From Bicyclus anynana (taxonomy: Eukaryota; Arthropoda; Insecta; Lepidoptera; Nymphalidae): a stretch of DNA of 64,000 nucleotides. Position 1 is the stretch's first letter; the number at the start of each line of letters is the position of its first letter. The notes beneath the pieces are model-generated. The model ran no database searches. It saw nothing but the letters and a program-made list of their open reading frames with translations, and was not told the DNA's origin. A program made the position numbers and the translations under genes. The stretch is from positions 2,705,501 to 2,769,500 of the forward strand of contig NC_069108.1 of assembly GCF_947172395.1 (NCBI RefSeq), read 5' to 3'. Shown piece after piece: positions 53,776 through 63,350 of this stretch.

Positions 53776-55139
53776 ACTATGGACCGTTCCCCACATGTGG
53801 AAATTTGTTGTAATAATGGGAGTTATTTAATTCTTCATCTAACAACGTCACAACACTCATTGGAGATTTATGAACAAATTTTCACTATAATCAGTGTAAT
53901 TTTTAATATGTCCCAGAAAAATGTTTAACTATATGTACAAAAGCCCTAAAAATATCAGTAAAAACTGCATTATTATCACTTTTTTCGTTTATTTCTAAAC
54001 GTGGGGGAAAAAATTATACTGTCCCTGAATTAGGGGAATTTCACTTAGTTTTTTGGGGAATCCGGACAATAAGCATTGGCAACGCTGGTAACAGGGAAAG
54101 ATTTGTGCCCTTTCAAGAGCCATACCATTCACGTTCGTGTCTCAAAAACTTTAATCTGATACTTGGTCATAAATGCCTAAAACTACTGGACTATTTTTTT
54201 TAGGAAATTAAACAAACAATATCAGTTGTTTCATGTAATATACGAGTACATATACAGTTGTGGATAAAAAGTGTCTGAATAAAATCGCCGCTGAAGAAAT
54301 TACACTAAATTGCGTACTTTTTGAAAATTTCTATAATAAAGCTTATTATTCATGCATGTTGTTGTTTAATTTTTTATTGTTGTTAGTTGGTAAGTTAAAA
54401 CAAAAATGAATTGACAATGGGGACGGTCCAAATTTATATGGAGCCCATGCCAGATCTAATTAAAAAGACGATCTATGCTTTCACTTGCGTAGTTCCCGTT
54501 CCCGTGGAAATACGGGAATAAAAGCCCAAAGCACTGACCTATTGACGTGGCTTCCTATTGATAAAAGAATTTTCAAAATGAGTTAAGTAGATCCAGAGAT
54601 TATCTCAAAACCTCTCAAACTTTACCTCTTTATATTATTAGTATAGATGAGCAGGCCTAGGCTATCATACAATTTAGGACCATCTCCTTTGCCTTTACCA
54701 CCAACCATTAAATTCACTAAGTCGTCTAGAAGTCAGTCTACTGGAACGAAATTCCATAGCGCGTGTCACATGCTCTGAACGGATGGAAGCGAGTCCGAAA
54801 AAGGGGTACTGAGACTTTTTTTTCTGATGTTTATTTTTAAAACTAAAAAAAATATTACATTATATACTTAATTTTATCAAATTCTTCAGTGTTCAATTTT
54901 TAATCAATATTTATTTCATAAATAATAAATATTTTATCTTAAATTTTTCTACCTCTGCTAAAAAGCGAAAGGAACATCGTTTTGACCGGGGCCCACAGAC
55001 CTCTCACGGTTTTCTTTTAAATTTTAAATATTCATTTTAAGTATTACCACAACTGGAACTGCACAATGAACGTTGAAAATTGTTTCCGAAAGAGCAACAC
55101 ACATATTAAACTTACATAAACCAAAAATTTTCTTTATAG
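53776..55139. terminator. V10-V11 spacer with candidate poly(A) signals
   Basis: AATAAA at 54278-54283 and 54335-54340, the latter followed by T-rich DNA. 54460-54650 is a common transposon tail ('TAGTTCCCGTTCCCGTGGAA', 'ATACGGGAATAA', ending 'ATTATTAGTATAGAT'). The rest is unassigned. Confidence 0.5.
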
Positions 55140-56617
55140 GTGGCCCTCATCAGTTGATCATCAAAAGCGAAATAGCGGACGACAAGAAGAGTAATATTAA
55201 AGATGTAATCAAGAAAATAGAAACGGAGAATAGAATAATTAAAGATGAGGCAAAGCAAGAAACACAAATTCCAGAAATTGTAACCGCTCTATCTAAAATG
55301 CCTAACATAAGTATAGTGAAAGGTTTAACCAAACCTGTGAAAAGATCTAAAAATTACACCGCAATAGCTAAATTATCTAACATCACTGTAGTAGGTGGTG
55401 TGTATAAATCTCTTAACCCTGCAATTGGAATAAATAGAGCTGTGGTTAAAAAGAATAACAAAGCTCAGCGAAAGAAAGCACCTCCTAAGTTACCGGAAAA
55501 GATAGATGATAACCGACCTATTACTGAAAGACAGATGCATTGTATAAATATAGAAGTCTTTTTAACGCACACAACAGCAACGCCGATACGAAGTCACGAC
55601 GGGTTTTCTTATATGTGTTGCTTTTGTAACGAGAACTTCGTGAATCCAGCTGATTTGAAAGATCATTCGTTGATGAAGCATAAAAACGCTCACGATATCA
55701 TTGAATTCATGAAGAAGCAAAGACCTGATGCATTTTTACTGAAGCTCGATATCACGTTGTTGAAATGTACAATTTGCGATACAAGTATCGACACAGTAGA
55801 CGAATTGTTTGATCATTTGCAAAATGAACACAAAAAGCGACTGCACACAGAGGTGAAGTGCCAGATAGTTCCGTTCAAATTTGGCGGTGAACAACTGCAG
55901 TGTGCGTTGTGTTCTCTCTTCTTCACCAAATACAAGATCCTTTTGGAACACATGCACACGCATTTCAGGAATTTCGTCTGCGACATCTGCGACGCGGGCT
56001 TCGTCAGTCGCAGAGCGATGTTGTCACACAAAGACACTCACACCAAAGGCTCGTTCGAATGCGGGGAGTGCAGCAAAGTGTTCGAGAATCCCCAGAGACG
56101 AAGAACACACATGAATGCAGTCCACAGATTCATGAATTTGCCGAGCAAGTGCGGCATCTGCAAGGAGAGATTCACAGGCGGCCGCCTGAAGGATTTACAT
56201 ATGATCGCCGTCCACGGAATGTCTCCAGTTATCAGGAAATGTTTGGCTTGTGACAAAACCTTCCCCAGCCAACAAGCTTTAAGGATACACACTAAAAAGT
56301 ATCACTTACTGGAACGGAATTTCCAATGCAGCGAATGTGATATGAAGTTCTTTACCGGAGCGTTGTTGAAGAATCACATGTTGAAGCATACAGGGCAGAA
56401 GGATTTCCAGTGCGATGTCTGTTTGAAGTGGTTCGGTAGGAAATGTGTTTTGACCGAGCATATGCGAATACATATGAATGACAGGCGGTTTGTTTGCATG
56501 CATTGCGGCCGAGGGTTCGTGCAGAAGTGCAGTTGGCGCGGACATTTGCGGACTGTGCATGGAGAGATTGATGACGGCGTGATGACAAATCAACACGATG
56601 CAAGCTACGGTCCCTAA
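55140..56617 (+). CDS. Alternative terminal exon V11: 10-finger C2H2 array
   Basis: The acceptor AAATTTTCTTTATAG ends at 55139. GT completes CGT. The leader GPHQLIIKSEIADDKKSN carries IKSE. Further on are two 'PNISIVKGLTK' and 'SNITVVGGVYK' units related to V9 and V12, a basic block (KKNNKAQRKKAPPK), and TTATPIR. Ten fingers: CCFCNENFVNPADLKDHSLM.H first, CDICDAGFVSRRAMLSHKDTH fourth, CGICKERFTGGRLKDLHMIA.H sixth, CDVCLKWFGRKCVLTEHMRIH ninth, CMHCGRGFVQKCSWRGHLRT.H last. A 16-residue tail ends at TAA 56615-56617. The isoform is 652 aa, with fingers from about residue 320. An open frame continues upstream to 55073 but that part is intron, since it crosses the acceptor. Confidence 0.88.
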
Positions 56618-57024
56618 CTTTATTGCGCATATTAATATTGAATACGAACTGTAAGGTCCCTTGTCCTTACTGTAATAGCAGTAAGTCACTGTCTCACCAC
56701 TACACTATAATGGCCATCGGCACACGTCCGCCTTCTCTCGTTGCCAGAGACAGACTGCCCCCTTTCTCTCACTACCGGTGTATATATACACAAACACTAC
56801 ACGAACAATCAATTATATTGCCCAACTGGCGGACAGACAGACAAATTAAAATCAAATTTCTGGTTGTGTTTTAGTATCGTAAATAACTTAAGCACTTAAA
56901 AGAACGCGGACTTTGTTTCTTTTTTTTTTTCAATTACATAATAGTCATTTTAAAATCACAGCCAGACACATTTTTATATGTATTGATTATACGAACAGTA
57001 CATTGTTTTAGTTTTCAGTCGGAC

Positions 57025-57030
57025 AATAAA
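57025..57030 (+). terminator. Candidate poly(A) signal for V11
   Basis: First AATAAA after the V11 stop, about 410 bp downstream. Confidence 0.4.
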
Positions 57031-57079
57031 ATATTCTGCAATACTGACCCTACACGGCGCAAAGGAAAAATGTTGTCAA

Positions 57080-57303
57080 CTAGCGGACGCTGGCAACTTC
57101 GTCCGCGTGCAATTCAGTTTTTCACAAATTCCGCGGGAACCATAAATTTTTCCATGGATGAAAGTAGCCTATCTGTTAATCCAGAGCAAAATCTATTTCT
57201 ATTCCAAATTTCAGAAAAATCGCTTCAGTAGCCGCACCGTAAAAGAAGACCAAATAAACTTACACACTTACACACAAACTTTCGCCTTTATAATATTAGT
57301 GGG
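57080..57303 (-). mobile_element. Transposon tail, minus-strand arm of an inverted pair
   Basis: 'CTAGCGGACGCTGGCAACTT', 'CCGCGGGAACCATAAATTTT', 'TCGCTTCAGTAGCCGC', ending 'TATAATATTAGTGGGATG'. Confidence 0.75.
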
Positions 57304-57324
57304 ATGGCTCTAGACGGTTAACTA

Positions 57325-57545
57325 TCACACTAACATTATAAATGTGAAAGTTTGTGTGTAAGTGTGTATGTTTGTTCCTTTTTTGCTCAGCGGTTACTGA
57401 AGCGATTTGGCTGAAATTTGGAAAGGAAATAGATTTTACTTTAAAATACATATGCTATTTTTCATCCCGAAAAAGTCAATAGTTCCCGCGAGAATTGCCA
57501 AAAACTGAATTCCACGCAGACTAAGTCGCGGGTATCCGCTAGTAG
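57325..57545 (+). mobile_element. Transposon tail, plus-strand arm of an inverted pair
   Basis: 'GTGAAAGTTTGTGTGTAAGT', 'GCGATTTGGCTGAAATTTGG', 'AGTCGCGGGTATCCGCTAGT'. Inverse of 57080-57303 with moderate divergence; about 20 bp apart. Confidence 0.75.
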
Positions 57546-59419
57546 TGCAATTATAATTGATCGTCTAGGGGCCGCCTAAATGGAAAACTTTAAAAAATCC
57601 CCGAAGATGTCATTTTATCAAACTTCTTTTACAATAATGGAAAAACCGGTATCTTGCGATTGACTTTAATGGTTTTTGTTGTACATAGCTAAGAACTGTC
57701 TCTTTATTTTAATGTATTACGCCAGCCATACACTCTCAGTGTTTAGAAATAAGCTATTGGTGCGGTTTCGATATGTTCCCACATCGACCCACACCGCTGT
57801 GTACTTGACTGTCTGTAGCCGGTGTTACTTCGAGTATTAATATTACTAGTATTAGGATGATCGTGTTTTATCGTTTATACATATAACCAAAAACACTGTT
57901 AGGCAAGAAAGGAACATAATATAGCCATTTTTATATTAATATCTGAATTTATTTCCTAAAATACTCCATAGATTTTGTAGAATCAGTGGCAAGTCCCTTG
58001 ACCATTGGGTATAGGCGAAATTAACAAAGCGATGTCGCATTCTGTTTCTCTAGTATAAGTGAGTACCCTTATTCTACCTGTAGACCAAAGACCACGAATT
58101 ATTCGGGACGAGAAAAAGACTCGAAAATATCGCTCTAGTAGTAGCAACACAAACTTTCGTCTTTTTTAATACTAGTGTGATGTGGAATGTGATTTTGTCA
58201 GTTGATGGAAGGCGTTTAAAAATCAGGTTGTTATTACAAAATATGACTTTTCCAACACTCGAGCGGAAACTATGAGTTTTCCAACGTTTAAAGTAGTATG
58301 TTTAGTACGGTCACAGTGTACTGTATGTACTGTACAGTGTAATGAGAGGGGCTGTTTACCTTCAGTTTTAACTGCGCAGTTTTAACTGTACATTTTGACG
58401 GGAAAGTTAAAACTGAACGTCTGTAGCACGGATAAGAAATACATAGTTTATAGGTTAATGTTTTAGTGTTAAAAATAATATTTAATGTCTATGATCTATG
58501 ATATTCAGGTATTCTTTAGACATGTATTTCTGGTGTTAGGTAGAGATAATTCATTTTTTTTATTCTTTTTTTTTTAAATATTAAAATTAAAAAAAAAAAA
58601 TATTTTTTTTAGCATTTTGTATACTTAAGTCATCTATTTAATCCGCCTATTTTAACGGCCCATTGCATAGCCAGGCCTCTCCATATAGGAGTTTCCACCA
58701 CGCTTCTTCAATGCGGGTTGGTGGGCTTATTTTACAGTGTATTAATTATATTTTTTTTTACTACAATTACTTCAAGTATTTTATTTTTAAACTAACGGAT
58801 ACTCATGACTTTGTTCGCGTTAAATTATTTTTTTTACAAATACATTCAATAATAATTTTTTCGCGTTAAAAAAGTAGCATAAATGTTGCCTAAGTAACTA
58901 TTACTGCATAGAGAAGGTTCTCTCAATGCAGTTATAGTTTATTTAAAATCGGTTCAGCCGTTCCAAAGATTAGACCAGCTCGCTGTTTGAAAAGGGGATG
59001 AATTATCTGAATTCAGCAAATTTATTAGAGAGGGGTATTTAATAAAGGGGTTTTATTTAGTGTATTAGGTATTTATTAAATTGGCTATTTGAAGCTGCAG
59101 AAAGCTGAATAAATTCTCTGTTAAAAAAGTAATTGATTTTTTTTTATTTTAACTTGTTATGGATTAGTTTTGTGATTTTGTATTGAAACTCTTAACTAAG
59201 CAGTAGGTAATAATTTTACCGGTTCCTAGTTTGACTATGATTTTTTGATTTCTGACATATTCCAGTTAAATTCATGATGAAATTTAGGAATTTCAAATTT
59301 TAACTTGTTATATATATGTTAGTTTAAATTTTAGCGTAAAAACTTACAACAACAACATTAAATGAATATTATAATTTAGCATTTATTAAATGTATAATTA
59401 TGATATAAGACAAATTGTT
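57546..59419. other. Spacer, mostly unassigned
   Basis: 57985-58200 has a degenerate transposon tail ('ATATCGCTCTAGTAGTAGC'). 58290-58420 has local repeats of 'CAGTTTTAACTG' and 'TACTGTA'. 58930-59000 has 'AAATCGGTTCAGCCGTTCC', another tail. No gene seen. Confidence 0.4.
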
Positions 59420-59619
59420 NNNNNNNNNNNNNNNNNNNNNNNNNNNNNNNNNNNNNNNNNNNNNNNNNNNNNNNNNNNNNNNNNNNNNNNNNNNNNNNNN
59501 NNNNNNNNNNNNNNNNNNNNNNNNNNNNNNNNNNNNNNNNNNNNNNNNNNNNNNNNNNNNNNNNNNNNNNNNNNNNNNNNNNNNNNNNNNNNNNNNNNNN
59601 NNNNNNNNNNNNNNNNNNN
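59420..59619. other. Assembly gap (200 Ns)
   Basis: Exactly 200 unknown bases, probably a fixed-size gap. A SINE-B body resumes at once on its right side, so the gap likely lies in or near a repeat. Confidence 0.99.
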
Positions 59620-59830
59620 TCCAGGTCTACGGCTGTGGCTAGTTGCCACCCTACCGACAAAGACGTACGTGCCGCTAAGCGATTTAGCGTTCCGGTACGA
59701 TGTAGTGTACGTGTGAGATTGTAATCAAGGGCTAAACTGTAAAGAGTAAAAAAAAACGATCAGTTTTGTCGGACGTCAAACCGTTAGCGCTGCAGGCGTG
59801 TGGGCTTATTGGATGGTGTGTGGCGAGCAT
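59620..59830 (+). mobile_element. SINE-B body after the gap, then half of a fold-back element
   Basis: 59620-59755: 'CCACCCTACCGACAAAGACG', 'GATTTAGCGTTCCGGTACGA', then an A-run. 59756-59830: 'ACGATCAGTTTTGTCGGACG', 'TTAGCGCTGCAGGCGTGTG', a right arm of the 28622-28810 family. Confidence 0.75.
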
Positions 59831-60039
59831 TAGTCTTTTTATTCGAGTATTAATGTATTACTTAGATAAATAACTCTACGTGTACGACATGTATTAAGAT
59901 ACTGATTGATGTATTTAGTTATTATCTGTGTTTTTTTCTTAATAAAAAAATAAAAATCGGATTTATTTGTTTTAATTACAATATAATATTATGTTCAATC
60001 GTTGGTCATAACGAAATGAGTAGTTTTAACACTATGTTT

Positions 60040-60190
60040 TTAGGGTTCCGAAAGTGCAAACGTACAAAAACGGAACCCTTATTGGAAATGGAAAAATTGA
60101 AAATTGCTTGTGACAGACTCGCACGTAATTTTCTTAGAAGCTACTGGACCAATTGAGTTGAACTTTGGTACACATAGCAATAGGCTAGTT
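60040..60190 (+). mobile_element. Lepidopteran repeat with GGGTTCCG..CGGAACCC hairpin
   Basis: 'TAGGGTTCCGAAAGTG' and 'AAAACGGAACCCTTATTGG' pair as inverted ends of a short stretch. 'GCTACTGGACCAATTGAG' follows. Confidence 0.6.
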
Positions 60191-60599
60191 GACACTTTTC
60201 CTTAAATGCTCTTATACACAGATTAAACAGATAGAGCGTACGGAACACCATGATGTCGTAGCCGCTCCAAATACAAAATTCAAAAACGAATACATTCATG
60301 AGTCAGTGCGACACGAACCTTCGCAAAGTAATTTTCAATATTATTCAAGAAAAATGGCGTCGTTTTTAAATATTTTAAAAACTGTTTACAAATACTAAAG
60401 AAATAAGATGTAGTGTTTTTTTTATTGGTAATTATTGATTATTATATTAATTAATTTACGTAATTGTTGTTAGTGTATCGTTATTTACTCTGTGCTTATA
60501 GGGTACAGGAAAACCTAACGTAATGTATGGCATTACGCACATCTGCCGTAATGTAATATAAAACCTTTATCATACGTTTAGAAATGAAAAATACTTTTT

Positions 60600-60935
60600 T
60601 AAATCTTGGCAAGGAAGAGTTTTTATGTCAGAAAATTACTAAACATTTTATGAACAAAATTAAATTTGTGAGACAAATTCTAATAAAAAAACATTTAATT
60701 CTTTTTTTAAATAATTTTGACAATAACACAAAAATATTAATTTACTTATTTGTCCAAAAAAAAAAACAAACGCTGGTGTGCGCACTTCGTTATCTGTGCA
60801 AAAATTACAAGCGTATTAAAATGTCATCTTATGGAAAACAGGCAAAGATGCAAATTCATTTTCAGAAAATGTGTTCAAAGTGTGTTTCCTCGCAAATATG
60901 TTATAAAACGTCGTATGACAAACGTTCGCTTTGAT
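60600..60935 (+). pseudogene. Decayed zinc-finger terminal exon, second relic
   Basis: In one frame, GKEEFLCQKITKHFMNK, then F..IKKH, keeps the shape of finger 5 (G-x-F-x-C-x-x-C-x-K-x-F..H..H) with the second Cys now Ile and one His now Gln. After a frame change, HLMENRQRCKF matches the invariant 'HLMERRxxC' joint between fingers 7 and 8, and VFPRKYVIKRRMTNVRF resembles finger 9 (WFTRKSVLTQHMRI..DRRF). It is upstream of V12 on the same strand, with no acceptor-to-stop frame. Alignment by eye only, so less secure than the 48.7-kb relic. Confidence 0.5.
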
Positions 60936-61420
60936 AATTACAGTCTCTGCTTCTTACTATAGATCTCGCCTTTGGCTCGAGCTGCAATACCGCCCTCGGC
61001 TGTAAATTTTAACTTACCGCACTTACATCATAATGTACTATTACGTGCCACAAATCAATGCCATTTTTGGTTGTAACTCAAGCACGGGCTCACCTATCCA
61101 AACCAAATGTTTAGGCTTTGTTCGAACTATTTAGTAGATGCTTTATGTGAAGTTTGCACAAAATCGGTCGAGCGGTTCTTCATTTATCACATTCTTTGTA
61201 AAAAATGAATTCAGGGGTACGGGTAGGGGTAGAATAGGGATAGGGAAGAAGTGCACATAAGTCAAAGCGAAGCTTGACCAGGTCCGCTAGTCACAAATAA
61301 ATCTTTGTAATACTACAATGGGAGTAAAATAAATAGGTACCTGAAATGACGCAACAATCTAAAAAAATATACGAAAAAGATCAATAGAAATAGATATTCA
61401 AAAGTGCCTTTTCTTTATAG
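60936..61420. other. Spacer before V12
   Basis: 61100-61290 is a transposon tail with 'AAAATCGGTCGAGCGGTTC', a short GGGTAGGGGTAG stretch and 'GGTCCGCTAGT'. It ends in the acceptor GCCTTTTCTTTATAG. Confidence 0.5.
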
Positions 61421-62871
61421 GTCACCATCATCAGTCGCTCATCAAATGTGAAAAGAACGATGCTGTCAAGAAGATACATATTGATAGTAAAGTCAAGAGA
61501 GATATTTCGTGTGTCGAAAACAAAAACTCTGACGTATGTTCTATGAAAGGGCTGCCTGATGATAGTACCAAATCGGCTTCAATACCAGATCTTATCAGTG
61601 TCATAGCTAAGAATCCTAATATAACTATAGTGAAAGGCCTATCTAATAATGTCAAATCCGCACCAGATGCAAAAAATAAGACCGCTTCGACAAATGTATT
61701 GATAGTAGTCAAGGGGTTATCTGAGTACCTTAAAAATCCTCCACCAATTACGAAATCAGTTGTAGTAAAAAAAAGACTTGAAGCAAACGTGGAGAAAAAA
61801 AACGTAACTAAAGGCCCTATAACAGGTAAAACAATGCATTGTGACAATTTAGAAGTTCTAATAGCTTGTTCGAATGCAACGCCGATTCGGAGTAATGACG
61901 GGTTCGCCTATATGTGTTGTTTTTGCAACAACAACTTTGTAAACCCTGCTGATTTAAAAACTCATACGTTGTCAACGCATAACAACAGTGATGATATTCG
62001 CGATTATATGGCAAAACAACGACCTGTGGCGTTTGTAATAAAACTTGATATCACGCGATTGAAATGTACAGTTTGTGACGCAAGCATCGACGGCGTTGAA
62101 GGATTGTTTGATCATTTACAACAGGAGCACGATAAACGTCTCCACAGGGAGGTCATGAATCGCATTATTCCTTTTAAATTTGAAGGTGAAGCTCTTCAGT
62201 GTGTCATTTGTCCAAGCGTCTTCACTAAATACAAAATGCTATTCGAACACATGCATACGCATTACAGAAATTACGTGTGTAAAATCTGCGACAGCGGATT
62301 CATCAATCCAAAAGCGTTGCTGAATCACAGCGAATCACACATAAAGGGTTCCTTTGCATGTAGCAAGTGTGATAAAGTGTTTGAAAACCCTCAAAAGATG
62401 AGAAATCATTTCAACGCAGCTCACAGATTTATGAACAAGATCCACAGATGCGGGGTGTGCAATGAGAGATTTAAATGCATCAGAATTAAGAACCGGCACA
62501 TGATAACTGTTCACGGAATGTCGCCGCTGAAGTGTTTGGCCTGCGACAAATCTTTTACAACTCCAAGCAGCTTACGTCTGCACAGGCAGAACTATCATCT
62601 GATGGAGAGACGTTTCCAGTGCACGGAGTGCGAAAAGAACTTCTTTAACAACGCCGGACTGAAAAACCACATGTTGAAACACACGGGCAGAAAAGATTTC
62701 CAATGCACCGTTTGTTTGAAGTGGTTCACAAGGAAGTCTGTGCTGACCCAGCATATGCGTATACATGCGAACGACCGCCGGTATATATGCATGCATTGCG
62801 GTCGAGGATTCGTGCAGAAGTGCAGTTGGCGCGGTCACATGCGAACTGTACACGGAGAGAATGATAAATAA
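61421..62871 (+). CDS. Alternative terminal exon V12: 10-finger C2H2 array
   Basis: The acceptor CCTTTTCTTTATAG ends at 61420. GT completes CGT. The leader HHHQSLIKCEKNDAVKK carries IKCE. 'PNITIVKGLSNNVK' and 'NVLIVVKGLSEYLK' are repeat units shared with V9 and V11. After SNATPIR, ten fingers run from CCFCNNNFVNPADLKTHTLS.H through CKICDSGFINPKALLNHSESH and CLACDKSFTTPSSLRLHRQN.H to CMHCGRGFVQKCSWRGHMRT.H. It ends HGENDK, TAA 62869-62871. AATAAA overlaps the stop (62867-62872), and another lies at 63171-63176. The isoform is 643 aa, with fingers from about residue 326. Last cassette recognised, but more may follow past the window. Confidence 0.88.
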
Positions 62872-63232
62872 ATAATTGATTGGTATAAAATAAGTTAGAA
62901 AGAAGACTGAGCCGGTGTTATGATCTATACTAATATTAGAAATGCGAAAGTATCTAATTCTGTCAATGTGTCTTTCTCTTTGTCTGTTACCTTTTCCGGC
63001 TTCACCACTGATTTCTTTTTTAATAATCTTAGGTATAGATAATCTGTATCTATACGCATGTACCTATAATTCTCAACGAAATTTAATTTCGTAGACAAAT
63101 ACAAACTAACGTATATACGTATACAATATTGTGGACATAATATCTTCGTTGGTTACGGAAAATTTTGTAAAATAAAATGTTTATAAAATCTAAATGATTA
63201 GGTATTTATAAAATTATGTGTTGTTATTTCAG
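62872..63232. terminator. V12 3' flank with candidate poly(A) signal
   Basis: AATAAA at 63171-63176. 62920-63010 begins a transposon tail ('ATCTATACTAATATTAGAAA', 'TGCGAAAGT'). Confidence 0.5.
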
Positions 63233-63350
63233 TCAATGACACGTATGGGAGAAGTATATGTGGGAAATGATTTGATTGATGGGCTAAAGAAGGTTATTGC
63301 GTGCCTCTATCAGGAATCCAAATAATAAATCAAGTAGACGAACTAATTAA
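63233..63350 (+). CDS. Weak candidate short exon
   Basis: A good acceptor (TTGTTATTTCAG) ends at 63232. In phase 1 from exon 4 it would add only 13 residues (LNDTYGRSICGK after the split codon) and stop, giving a ZAD-only protein. In another frame an ATG at 63236 opens 29 codons to TAATAA, overlapping AATAAA at 63324-63329. I recognise neither product. It could equally be the end of another transcript or chance. Confidence 0.2.

Larger units (their letters stand above)
181..62871 (+). other. Gene locus: ZAD/C2H2 zinc-finger gene with 4 constant exons and 12 alternative terminal exons
   Basis: Exons 181-318, 2870-3011, 4025-4102 and 5284-5406 join in frame into 481 nt (160 codons plus one nucleotide). 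Each of the twelve large downstream ORFs can be trimmed to an AG acceptor that leaves two nucleotides before the first full codon, so each completes the split codon and gives a total divisible by three. Predicted isoforms are 569, 528, 579, 589, 557, 541, 540, 564, 656, 1289, 652 and 643 aa for V1 to V12. ZAD proteins are insect transcription factors that dimerise through the ZAD and bind DNA through C-terminal fingers. Alternative terminal finger exons on a shared N-terminal domain are known for BTB genes such as lola and mod(mdg4). That all twelve cassettes belong to one transcription unit is inference from phase, strand, spacing and lack of any other N-terminal exon. Some could have their own promoters or be trans-spliced. 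I cannot name an orthologue. Confidence 0.82.

Noticed and set aside
59376..59716. Four open frames spanning the N run
   Set aside because: They are produced only by unknown bases.
15962..62871. Twelve separate single-exon zinc-finger genes
   Set aside because: None has an in-frame ATG in good context at the start of homology. Many open frames begin only at GTG/TTG codons or run back into the intron, and all share acceptors and phase. A shared upstream exon set fits better.
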